From: an uncultured Collinsella sp.
Lineage (GTDB): Bacteria > Actinomycetota > Coriobacteriia > Coriobacteriales > Coriobacteriaceae
Direction: 5' to 3'
Assembly (NCBI GenBank): GCA_902489955.1
Contig: CABUBY010000103.1
Location: 1 to 5,844 of the forward strand
DNA length: 5,844 bases
Positions within the stretch are counted from its first letter, which is position 1, and each line of letters starts with the position of its first letter. The translations under genes and the position numbers were made by a program. Shown one piece after another: positions 1 to 5,252 of this stretch. The notes beneath the pieces were generated by a model. It ran no database searches, was not told the DNA's origin, and saw only the letters and a list, made by a program, of their open reading frames with translations.

Positions 1-1041
1 GGTGAGCGTGCCAATCTGGTTGACCTTGACCAGGATCGCGTTGGCGGCACCCAGCTCGATGCCCTTCTTAAGGCGCTCGGTGTTGGTGACGAACAGGTCG
101 TCGCCCACCAGCTGCACTTTGTTGCCAATGCGGCGGGTAAGCTCGACCCAGCCGTCCCAGTCTTCCTCGGCCATGCCATCCTCGATAGAAATGATGGGAT
201 AGGTGTCGACGAGCTTCTCCCAGTAATCGACCATCTGGGCGCTCGTGTACTCAACACCCTCGCCCTTGAGCTCGTACATGCCGGTCTCGGCGTTGTAGAA
301 CTCGGTCGAGGCCGGGTCCATGGCGTACATGAAGTCGACGCCGGGCTTAAAGCCAGCCTTCTCGACGGCCTTGGTGATGTACTCGAACGGCTCGGCATTG
401 GTCTTAAGGTTGGGGGCAAAGCCGCCCTCGTCGCCCACACCGCCGCCCAGGCCGGCCTCGTGCAGCACGCCCTTGAGGGTATGGTAGACCTCGGCGCACC
501 AACGCAGGCCCTCGGCAAAGCTCGGGGCGCCCACCGGCATGATCATGAACTCCTGGAAGTCAACGTTATTGTCAGCATGCACGCCGCCGTTGAGGATGTT
601 CATCATAGGTGTGGGCAGCAGATGAGCGTTGACGCCGCCCAGGTACTGGTACAGCGACAGGCCCGCCGACTCGGCGGCGGCGCGGGCAACGGCCAGCGAC
701 ACGCCCAGGATGGCGTTGGCACCGAGCTTGGTCTTGTTGGGGGTACCGTCCGCGGCAATCAGCGCGGCATCGACGGCACGCTGGTCGAAGGCGTCGAGGC
801 CCACGACGGCGTTAGCGCACTCGTTGTTGACGTGCTCGACGGCCTGCGAAACGCCCTTGCCCAGGTAGCGGCCCTTGTCGCCATCGCGTAGCTCGCAGGC
901 CTCAAAGGCGCCGGTCGAAGCACCCGAAGGCACCATTGCGCGGCCAAAGCTGCCGTCCTCGAGCACGACCTCGACCTCGACGGTGGGATTGCCGCGGCTG
1001 TCGAGCACCTCGCGACCGTAGACGTCCAAAATATCGCTCAT
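1..1041 (-). CDS. eno: Enolase (phosphopyruvate hydratase), 3' end beyond the window
   Basis: Enolase converts 2-phosphoglycerate to phosphoenolpyruvate in cytoplasmic glycolysis. The frame is open from ATG at 1041 to the window edge, giving 347 of an expected roughly 425-430 residues. Visible motifs are the flexible loop PSGASTG (residues 38-44, Ser42), Gly-rich GGGVGDEGGF (199-208), SIEDGM (285-290), GDDLFVTN (313-320) and VKVNQIGTLT at the cut end. By alignment from memory with the E. coli enzyme, these catalytic and metal residues are present: His155, Glu164, Glu205, Asp242, Glu287, Asp314 and Lys339. The last active-site residues (equivalents of His370 and Lys393) lie outside the window. 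The start is supported by an AGGGAG ribosome binding site 5 nt upstream and by the family N-terminus, DVYGREVLDSRGNPTVEVEV. It is separated from mazG by a terminator, so it probably has its own promoter. There is no frameshift in the visible part. Confidence 0.98.
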   Translation of the reverse strand, partial: MSDILDVYGREVLDSRGNPTVEVEVVLEDGSFGRAMVPSGASTGAFEACELRDGDKGRYLGKGVSQAVEHVNNECANAVVGLDAFDQRAVDAALIAADGTPNKTKLGANAILGVSLAVARAAAESAGLSLYQYLGGVNAHLLPTPMMNILNGGVHADNNVDFQEFMIMPVGAPSFAEGLRWCAEVYHTLKGVLHEAGLGGGVGDEGGFAPNLKTNAEPFEYITKAVEKAGFKPGVDFMYAMDPASTEFYNAETGMYELKGEGVEYTSAQMVDYWEKLVDTYPIISIEDGMAEEDWDGWVELTRRIGNKVQLVGDDLFVTNTERLKKGIELGAANAILVKVNQIGTLT

Positions 1042-1094
1042 GTTGTCTCCCTCTCACTTGGAAACGTAGTGGATGCAAGCGACCGGCTGACCGT

Positions 1095-1107
1095 GCACCA
1101 TCGGTGC
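1095..1107. other. Small hairpin in the eno leader
   Basis: GCACC and GGTGC are perfectly complementary around a 3-nt loop (1095-1099 with 1103-1107). If transcribed with eno it would form a 5-bp stem in the 5' untranslated region. It is short enough to be chance. Confidence 0.25.
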
Positions 1108-1114
1108 GTCTCCG

Positions 1115-1159
1115 TAAGTTAGCCATGTCGCACTTTTTGCATTATGCCCTAAGTTAGCC
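1115..1159 (-). repeat. 10-bp direct repeat upstream of eno
   Basis: GGCTAACTTA occurs exactly twice on the minus strand, at 1150-1159 and 1115-1124, with starts 35 nt apart. One copy lies 3 nt upstream of the candidate -10 hexamer. The other falls about 10-19 nt after the predicted transcription start. That placement would suit a pair of regulator sites, but no regulator is identified. Confidence 0.45.
1141..1146 (-). promoter_or_regulatory. Possible -10 element of the eno promoter
   Basis: On the minus strand this reads CATAAT, close to the TATAAT consensus. It lies about 100 nt upstream of the eno start and downstream of the mazG terminator, where an eno promoter is expected. No good -35 hexamer sits at 17-18 nt (TGTATC or GTGTAT), so the assignment is weak. 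Transcription would start near 1134 and give a leader of roughly 90 nt. Confidence 0.3.
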
Positions 1160-1180
1160 GAGGGATACACTTGATTTTCG

Positions 1181-1226
1181 AAAAATTTAGCGGGAACGAT
1201 GAGGCGTGTCAGCCCGTCGTTCCCGC
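1181..1226 (-). terminator. Intrinsic terminator after mazG
   Basis: On the minus strand the arms GCGGGAACGA (1217-1226) and TCGTTCCCGC (1190-1199) pair perfectly over 10 bp. A further inner stem, GGGC with GCCT, is possible around TGACAC. The stem is followed at once by TAAATTTTT (1181-1189). It begins 4 nt after the mazG stop, and the opposite side has no T-run, so it acts for minus-strand transcription only. It would end the larC-yfcE-mazG transcript and insulate eno. Confidence 0.85.
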
Positions 1227-1230
1227 AGTC

Positions 1231-2091
1231 TTACTCCTCCGCCTTTGCGGCATCCCACAGGTCGTTGAGGCCGTGGGTCGAGAGCTCGGCCAGATCCACG
1301 TGGGCATCGGCCGCCATCTGCTCCATCGCAGCCCAGCGACGGCGGAACTTTGCCGTACTGGCGCGCAGGGCGCTCTCGGCGTCGATACCCTCCTTGCGCG
1401 CGACGTTGACCAGGGCAAAGAGCAGATCGCCAAACTCCATTTCGCGCTCGGGCGTTCCGGGGGCCTCGGCCTCAAACTCGGCACGTTCCTCGGCGACCTC
1501 GTCCCACACGTCCCTGGCGGTCTCCCACTCAAAGCCAACGGCCGCCGCCTTGCGCGATACCTTTTGTGCCTGCATCAGTGCCGGCAGATGTGTGGGCACC
1601 CCGTCGAGCAAGCCCTCGGGCGCGGCCTCGCCCGCTGCCATGGCCTTGTCCTTGGCCGCCTTCTCGGCAAGCTTAACCTCGTCCCAAATCTTGAGTACCT
1701 CGTCGGAACTCTGGGCATCCGCATCGCCAAACACGTGCGGGTGGCGGCGGATGAGCTTGGCATCGATATCGCGCGCCACGTCTGCCAGCGTAAACTCGCC
1801 CGCGTCCGCCGCGATCTGCGCATGCAGAACCACTTGCATGAGCACATCGCCCAGCTCCTCGCGCAGATGCGTCGCGTCATCGGCCTCGATGCAGTCGAGC
1901 GCCTCGTAGGCCTCCTCGATCATGTTCTTGCCAATGCTGCGATGCGTCTGCTCGCGATCCCACGGGCAGCCGTCGGGCTGGCGCAGACGCCAAATGGTCT
2001 GCACCAAATGCTGAAGTTCGGCCGACGCGTCTACCAGCGTCGACAGATCGCGCGAACCCTCGGCATGTTGCTGAGCCAGCTGCTCGGTCAT
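1231..2091 (-). CDS. mazG: MazG nucleoside triphosphate pyrophosphohydrolase
   Basis: MazG hydrolyses (d)NTPs to the monophosphate and pyrophosphate. It is viewed as a house-cleaning enzyme for non-canonical nucleotides and, in E. coli, as a modulator of the (p)ppGpp response. The 286 residues hold the usual tandem of all-alpha MazG domains. The first has GCPWDREQTH (41-50), EEAYE (59-63) and EELGDVLMQ (78-86). It is followed by the family hallmark RRHPHVFGD (115-123). The second has PALMQAQKVSRKAAAVGF (170-187), an EExxE stretch near 201-205 and EFGDLLFALVN (219-229). Both sets of metal-binding Glu/Asp residues are kept. At 286 aa it is slightly longer than the roughly 263 aa of the E. coli protein, mainly from about 20 extra N-terminal residues and an Ala-rich linker near 145-160. 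The start at 2091 is fixed by GGAGGAGGAG ending 5 nt upstream, inside yfcE. Confidence 0.95.
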   Translation of the reverse strand: MTEQLAQQHAEGSRDLSTLVDASAELQHLVQTIWRLRQPDGCPWDREQTHRSIGKNMIEEAYEALDCIEADDATHLREELGDVLMQVVLHAQIAADAGEFTLADVARDIDAKLIRRHPHVFGDADAQSSDEVLKIWDEVKLAEKAAKDKAMAAGEAAPEGLLDGVPTHLPALMQAQKVSRKAAAVGFEWETARDVWDEVAEERAEFEAEAPGTPEREMEFGDLLFALVNVARKEGIDAESALRASTAKFRRRWAAMEQMAADAHVDLAELSTHGLNDLWDAAKAEE

Positions 2092-2093
2092 GG

Positions 2094-2642
2094 TTACTCC
2101 TCCTCCATGATCACGTGGCTAAACGCACCGTTCTCGTAGATGCCGTAGCTGTGCGAGCCGTCCTTGGGGATGCTCACGCTGCCGGGGTTGAAGAGCCACA
2201 GGCCCGGATGCGCTTCGCTCGCCTCGTTGACTTTGATATGCGTGTGGCCGTAGACGAGAGCGGAGCCCTCGGGCAGCGCGGGCGCGTGGTCGATGCTGTT
2301 GTGCATGCCGGCGCCAAAAACGTGGCCGTGCGTGAGGAACAGCTCGCGGCCGGTTTCGTCAAACAGCGTGGCGTAGTCAGCCATGACGGGGAAGTCGAGG
2401 ACCATCTGGTCGACCTCGGCGTCGCAGTTGCCGCGCACCGCGATGATGCGGTCGGCTAGGGCGTTGAGCAGCGGAATCACGCGCTTGGGAGCATAGTCGC
2501 GCGGCAGGTCGTTGCGCGGACCGTGGTAGAGCAGGTCGCCCAGCAGAACGATGCGGTCGGGCTGCTCGGACTCGATGGCGGTGACCAGGCGCTCGGTCCA
2601 GTATGCCGAGCCGTGGATGTCGGAGGCGATGAGGTATTTCAT
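2094..2642 (-). CDS. yfcE: YfcE-type metallophosphodiesterase
   Basis: This 182-residue cytoplasmic enzyme belongs to the calcineurin-like metallophosphoesterases of the MJ0936/YfcE type. E. coli YfcE (184 aa) is a metal-dependent phosphodiesterase active on artificial phosphodiesters; its natural substrate is unsettled. All metal-site motifs are present: SDIHG (7-11, Asp8 and His10), LGDLLYHGPRN (34-44, Asp36), VRGNCDAEVDQM (69-80, Asn72), LTHGHVFG (103-110, His105), VYGHTH (130-135) and FNPGSVSIPK (151-160). The GPRNDLP and GNCDxEVDQM stretches match YfcE especially closely. I chose ATG at 2642 because MKYLIASDIHG is the family N-terminus and an AAAGGA site precedes it. The frame extends to an ATG at 2705, but that would add 21 low-complexity residues and overlap the upstream gene. 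It follows the larC-type gene by 55 nt and precedes mazG by 2 nt. Confidence 0.93.
   Translation of the reverse strand: MKYLIASDIHGSAYWTERLVTAIESEQPDRIVLLGDLLYHGPRNDLPRDYAPKRVIPLLNALADRIIAVRGNCDAEVDQMVLDFPVMADYATLFDETGRELFLTHGHVFGAGMHNSIDHAPALPEGSALVYGHTHIKVNEASEAHPGLWLFNPGSVSIPKDGSHSYGIYENGAFSHVIMEEE
2097..2106 (-). promoter_or_regulatory. mazG ribosome binding site inside the end of yfcE
   Basis: The minus strand reads GGAGGAGGAG, then the yfcE stop TAA, then CC, then the mazG ATG. The purine run encodes the last Glu residues of the phosphodiesterase and also serves as an extended Shine-Dalgarno site with 5-nt spacing. It decides the mazG start and implies translational coupling of the two genes. 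Confidence 0.85.
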
Positions 2643-2669
2643 GGTGGTCCTTTCGGGTGGGGTTGATGG

Positions 2670-2694
2670 GGCCGGGCGTGGCGTGCCACCGGCC
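2670..2694 (-). other. G+C-rich hairpin between the larC-type gene and yfcE
   Basis: The minus strand can fold with an outer stem GGCCG/CGGCC (2690-2694 with 2670-2674) and an inner stem GTGG/CCAC around CACG, with a 3-nt bulge on one side. No T-run follows, so it is not a classic terminator. It sits just after the larC-type stop and upstream of the yfcE ribosome binding site. It could tune expression or mRNA stability between the two genes, or be a by-product of G+C-rich sequence. Confidence 0.35.
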
Positions 2695-2697
2695 GCG

Positions 2698-3183
2698 TTA
2701 CTCAAATCGCAGTGCCGCGGCTTGGGCTGCCTGCATCACGCGTTGGAGCGGCACGTTGCGCTCGCGGGCAAGGCGGGCGCAGTCCTCGTACTCGGGCGCC
2801 GCACGCTCACTGCCGTCGGGCAGGGTGGCTACTTTGACGGCAACCTCGCCCCAAAGCGTCGTCACTTGTTCAAAGCGGCGCGGCAGGCAGACGCGCTCCA
2901 TGACCTGGCGACGAATGCCGTTAGTCGTGGTTTCCAAGAAGATAATCGTCTGCAGGCGCTCGATATCCTCGTGGGCGCAGATTACCTGCAGCTGCCAGCC
3001 GGGACGGCCTTTCTTGCAATAGACGGGCAGCCAGTGCACCTCGCGCGCACCCGCCTCGCGCAGGCGGTCGGCGGCGTAGGCAAGCACCTCGGGCGACGCG
3101 TCATCAATATCGCATTCCAGCTTGACGATGGTTTCGGGCGCATCGGTCTCGCGGGACAGCGGGGATGTGCTATCGCATGGCAT
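2698..3183 (-). CDS. larC: Stand-alone LarC C-terminal domain (nickel-pincer cofactor protein)
   Basis: The 161-residue product matches the C-terminal part of LarC (DUF111 family), the CTP-dependent enzyme that inserts nickel into the pincer cofactor of lactate racemase. Recognisable motifs are CDIDDASPEV (24-33), VYCKKGRPGWQLQVICA (54-70), IIFLETTTNGIRRQ (80-93), LPRRFEQVTTLWGEVAVKVA (100-119) and APEYEDCARLA (129-139). The N-terminal half of a full LarC (typically around 400 aa) is absent: no related sequence is seen in the 300 nt upstream, and the next gene is on the other strand. The start at 3183 is supported by AAAGGAG about 9 nt upstream. An upstream in-frame ATG at 3291 would add 36 unconserved residues. 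In Lactobacillus plantarum LarC is made from larC1 and larC2 by ribosomal frameshifting; here only a larC2-like piece is visible. It may act with a LarC1 encoded elsewhere, have its own role, or be a remnant. Confidence 0.85.
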   Translation of the reverse strand: MPCDSTSPLSRETDAPETIVKLECDIDDASPEVLAYAADRLREAGAREVHWLPVYCKKGRPGWQLQVICAHEDIERLQTIIFLETTTNGIRRQVMERVCLPRRFEQVTTLWGEVAVKVATLPDGSERAAPEYEDCARLARERNVPLQRVMQAAQAAALRFE

Positions 3184-3219
3184 ACGGTCCGGCTCCTTTC
3201 CGCGCGGGCTCGTTTTGTT

Positions 3220-3294
3220 CATCCAAACGCTAGCACATCGGACGTGGCACAAGCGTGACTTTCGTCCGTCGCCGCCCTTGCCCCCATCCAAACG
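3220..3294. repeat. 10-bp direct repeat in the divergent intergenic region
   Basis: CATCCAAACG occurs at 3220-3229 and again at 3285-3294, 65 nt apart. The second copy overlaps the start of the long inverted repeat. The first lies in the leader of the larC-type gene. It may be chance or two copies of a regulator site. Confidence 0.3.
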
Positions 3295-3354
3295 TGTACG
3301 TCAGCCTCCAAACATGTCATTATTTGTCGGTTTTGGAGGCTGACGTACACGTTT
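3290..3354. repeat. Perfect 23-bp inverted repeat with 19-nt loop
   Basis: The arm at 3290-3312 (beginning AAACGTGTACGTCAGCC and ending TCCAAA) is the exact reverse complement of 3332-3354. The loop is 3313-3331 and is A+T-rich. It lies between two divergent genes, 107 nt from the larC-type start and 129 nt from the PHP gene start. The plus side is followed by only four T residues and the minus side by none beyond CGTTTGG, so it is a poor intrinsic terminator. No target-site duplication flanks it. A dispersed palindromic element or a cruciform or regulatory site is possible. Confidence 0.9.
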
Positions 3355-3410
3355 TGAGAGCAAGCGAGGCCGCACCACGCGCCGCGCAACCTTTCCAATC
3401 GATTTCGATC

Positions 3411-3428
3411 CCCGGCGTGCCCGGCGTG
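3411..3428. repeat. 9-bp tandem duplication
   Basis: CCCGGCGTG is repeated twice without a gap (3411-3419 and 3420-3428), about 55 nt upstream of the PHP gene and just ahead of its candidate -10 element. It could be a slippage product or a small operator. Confidence 0.4.
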
Positions 3429-3444
3429 TTGAGAGCTGCGCCAT

Positions 3445-3450
3445 TACAAT
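3445..3450 (+). promoter_or_regulatory. Possible -10 element for the PHP phosphoesterase gene
   Basis: TACAAT lies 32 nt before the start codon and matches the -10 consensus at five of six positions. No convincing -35 hexamer sits 16-18 nt upstream; TTGAGA at 3429-3434 is only 10 nt away. Assignment is tentative. Confidence 0.3.
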
Positions 3451-3482
3451 GAAGCGGATTCGCTTGACGCAAAGGAGCCGCT

Positions 3483-4394
3483 ATGCCCATGTGCCCGCTG
3501 GTCGATTGCCATACCCACACCTCGTTTTCGGACGGGCATGCCTCGTTTGAGGACAACGTCCGTGCCGCTGCTGCGGCCGGCTGCCGCGTCATGGTCTCGA
3601 CCGACCATCTCACCCTGCCCGCCAGCATGGATGCCAACTGCGAAGTGCAGGTTACTGAAGGCGACCTGCCGGCACATCATCTGGCTTTTGAGGATGCCCG
3701 CAAGCTTGCCGCGCAGATCGCGCCGGAGCTCGAGCTTATCTATGGCTTTGAATGCGATTGGTACGAGGGCTGCGAGCCTTTGGTTGAGCGCTGGTCCCAG
3801 GGCGCCGTCGTGCGCCTGGGCAGTGTGCACTGGATTGGCAACCCAGGCGATATCATGGCCGGTGCCGCGGGTACGGCGGGAACGGAGGACGTCGCTCGTC
3901 CCGATACGCCCGATTCGCGCTGCGGCTGGATCGACGATGACACCAACCTGCACGTTTGGGAAAACCTGGGGGTACGCGGCGTGTGGGAGCGCTATGTCGA
4001 TGACTGGTGCCGCGCCTGCGAGAGCCCGCTCAACTTTGATGTGATGGCTCACCCCGACCTGGTCATGCGCTTTTCGAAGGAAGGCTTTGCGCCCGATTTT
4101 GACCCCGCACCGTTTTGGCAGCAGATGGCAGAGTGCGCGCACGATACGGGCCGCCGCGTTGAGGTCTCGACGGCCGCGCCGCGCAAGGGCTTGGGCGACT
4201 ACTACCCCGCAACCGGTCTTTTGCGCTGCTTTGCCCATGCCGAAGTGCCGATCACCTTTGGCTCGGACGCGCACCGCGCCTGCGATATCTGCTGGAACAT
4301 CCGCGAGGCCCAGGCGCACGCCTACGACTGCGGTTATCGAACCTTCGACATCCCCCACGCCACCGGCGAATGGGAATCCACGCCCCTCGCCTAG
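3483..4394 (+). CDS. PHP-domain phosphoesterase, probable histidinol-phosphatase
   Basis: The 303-residue protein has the complete metal-binding signature of the PHP family: VDCHTHTSFSDG (7-18; Asp8, His10, His12, Asp17), VSTDH (38-42, His42), GFECD (88-92, Glu90), GSVHWIG (113-119, His116), MAHPD (188-192, His190) and FGSDAH (259-264; Asp262, His264). The GSVH and SDAH contexts are those of HisJ/HisK-type histidinol-phosphatases, which hydrolyse L-histidinol phosphate to histidinol in the cytoplasm. An insert of about 30 residues, rich in Gly, Ala and Asp (122-154), follows the GSVHWIG motif. The start has a strong AAAGGAG site 5 nt upstream; a second ATG two codons on (3489) is less well spaced. 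The gene converges on hisE-hisI-hisF, which supports a histidine role, although it is on the opposite strand. Other PHP phosphatases cannot be excluded from sequence alone. Confidence 0.85.
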   Translation: MPMCPLVDCHTHTSFSDGHASFEDNVRAAAAAGCRVMVSTDHLTLPASMDANCEVQVTEGDLPAHHLAFEDARKLAAQIAPELELIYGFECDWYEGCEPLVERWSQGAVVRLGSVHWIGNPGDIMAGAAGTAGTEDVARPDTPDSRCGWIDDDTNLHVWENLGVRGVWERYVDDWCRACESPLNFDVMAHPDLVMRFSKEGFAPDFDPAPFWQQMAECAHDTGRRVEVSTAAPRKGLGDYYPATGLLRCFAHAEVPITFGSDAHRACDICWNIREAQAHAYDCGYRTFDIPHATGEWESTPLA

Positions 4395-4406
4395 CCATCC
4401 CTTCAT

Positions 4407-4475
4407 AAGTTGCGGTGAAATAGGGATTGTTTTGCTTGATGAAGCGCTTAAACAGTCCCTATTTCACCGCAACTT
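4407..4475. repeat. 26-bp near-perfect inverted repeat between convergent genes
   Basis: The arms 4407-4432 (starting AAGTTGCGGTGAAATAGGGA) and 4450-4475 pair over 26 bp. One pair is a T-G wobble (4427 with 4455). The 17-nt loop contains a further GCTT-GATG-AAGC hairpin (4434-4445). It begins 13 nt after the PHP stop and ends 40 nt before the hisE stop, so it could act as a bidirectional terminator or RNA 3'-end protector. Neither side is followed by a T-run, which argues against a standard intrinsic terminator. A dispersed palindromic repeat is an alternative. Confidence 0.9.
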
Positions 4476-4514
4476 CCATGACCCCGTTACACCAACAAAG
4501 ACTGTCCCAAACGA

Positions 4515-4832
4515 CTAGTGGCGGCGGGCGTTGAGTTCGCCGGCTAGCTCGTCGAGGGTGATACCGTAGCGCTCGAGCGTCACGAGCAGGTGGTAGACCA
4601 GGTCGCCGGCCTCGTAGCGAATGTGATCGTGGTCGTTATCCTTGCAGGCCATGATGACCTCGCTCGACTCCTCGGCAAGCTTCTTGAGCAGCTCGTCCTC
4701 GACGTCGGTCAACAGACGAGCGGTGTAGCTCTCCTGCGGCGATGCGTCGCGACGGCCGTGAATCACCTCGGCGAGCCCCGTCAGCGTCTCACCGATATTT
4801 CCATCCTGAACGTTTGCGGTGCGCACACCCAT
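4515..4832 (-). CDS. hisE: Phosphoribosyl-ATP pyrophosphatase
   Basis: HisE removes pyrophosphate from N1-(5-phosphoribosyl)-ATP to give phosphoribosyl-AMP, the second step of histidine synthesis. At 105 aa it has the usual size for a free-standing HisE, and it shares the all-alpha NTP pyrophosphatase fold with MazG. The key motifs are ESYTARLL (34-41), ELLKKLAEESSEVIMA (47-62; Glu54, Glu55, Glu58) and YEAGDLVYHLLV (73-84; Glu74, Asp77). The GITLDEL stretch near the C-terminus (90-96) is also typical. The start at 4832 has AAAGGA 7 nt upstream. It is the last visible gene of the his operon, 46 nt after hisI, and is followed by the large inverted repeat. It is not fused to HisI, unlike in the Enterobacteria. 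Confidence 0.96.
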   Translation of the reverse strand: MGVRTANVQDGNIGETLTGLAEVIHGRRDASPQESYTARLLTDVEDELLKKLAEESSEVIMACKDNDHDHIRYEAGDLVYHLLVTLERYGITLDELAGELNARRH

Positions 4833-4878
4833 AGTTCAATCCTTTCTGATTGGCCAAGCGCCTGGTCGAGCGCCCGCC

Positions 4879-5208
4879 CTACGAGAGTTTCCTAAAGAAG
4901 CAGGTACGGTTGCCGGTATGGCAGGCCGGACCCGGCGAGTCGACCTTGACCAGCAGCGTATCGCTATCGCAGTCGGCCCAGAGCTCCTTGACCTCCTGCA
5001 TATTGCCGCTCGTCGCGCCCTTGTTCCAGAGCTCCTGGCGACTGCGGCTCCAAAACCACGTGGTGCCGGTCTTGAGCGTCAGCCCCACCGATTCCTCGTT
5101 CATCCAGGCAACCATAAGCACCTCGCCGGTGTCGTACTGCTGAACCACACAAGGAATCAGCCCGCGGGCGTCGTACGTAAGATCCGCCGCTTCTACTACC
5201 TCAGTCAT
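4879..5208 (-). CDS. hisI: Phosphoribosyl-AMP cyclohydrolase
   Basis: HisI opens the adenine ring of phosphoribosyl-AMP, the third step of histidine synthesis, using zinc and magnesium. The 109-residue product shows VLMVAWMNEES (30-40), WSRSRQELWNKGATSGN (53-69), ADCDSDTLLVKV (78-89) and SPGPACHTGNRTCFF (91-105). Cys80, Cys96 and Cys103 are the expected zinc ligands, and Asp79, Asp81 and Asp83 the magnesium site. I chose ATG at 5208 because GGGAG ends 5 nt upstream. The adjacent in-frame ATG at 5211 is only 2 nt from that site. The frame stays open to an ATG at 5346, but those extra 46 codons cover the large hairpin between hisF and hisI and resemble no HisI sequence. Confidence 0.95.
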   Translation of the reverse strand: MTEVVEAADLTYDARGLIPCVVQQYDTGEVLMVAWMNEESVGLTLKTGTTWFWSRSRQELWNKGATSGNMQEVKELWADCDSDTLLVKVDSPGPACHTGNRTCFFRKLS

Positions 5209-5252
5209 CATTTCTCCCAAGTCATAAACGAAACCCCACAGGTCGGCGAGGG

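Noticed and set aside
460..891. Plus-strand open frame of 143 codons opposite eno
   Set aside because: It is a shadow of the enolase reading frame, which is intact and fully motif-supported.
902..1126. Minus-strand frame starting at an ATG at 1126 upstream of eno
   Set aside because: It overlaps the eno start out of frame, is rich in Arg and Gly, and has no suitable ribosome binding site; the ATG belongs to the repeat-containing leader.
1231..1240. GGAGGAG at the end of mazG as a ribosome binding site for another gene
   Set aside because: No ATG or GTG frame of useful length follows, and the intrinsic terminator begins 4 nt after the stop.
1171..2139. Long plus-strand open frame of 322 codons opposite mazG
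   Set aside because: It is antisense to a clearly recognised MazG, has no family likeness, and is the kind of open frame that high G+C at third positions creates.
2643..2705. 21-residue N-terminal extension of the YfcE-like protein
   Set aside because: It is Pro/Thr/Ala-rich, overlaps the upstream stop, and the family begins at the MKYLIASDIHG Met, which has its own ribosome binding site.
3184..3482. tRNA or small protein gene in the divergent intergenic region
   Set aside because: No cloverleaf pattern is seen, and the short frames crossing the inverted repeat lack ribosome binding sites and recognisable sequence.
3444..4406. Long minus-strand open frame of 320 codons opposite the PHP gene
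   Set aside because: It lies wholly antisense to a gene with a complete PHP metal site and a strong ribosome binding site, and its product shows no recognisable motif.
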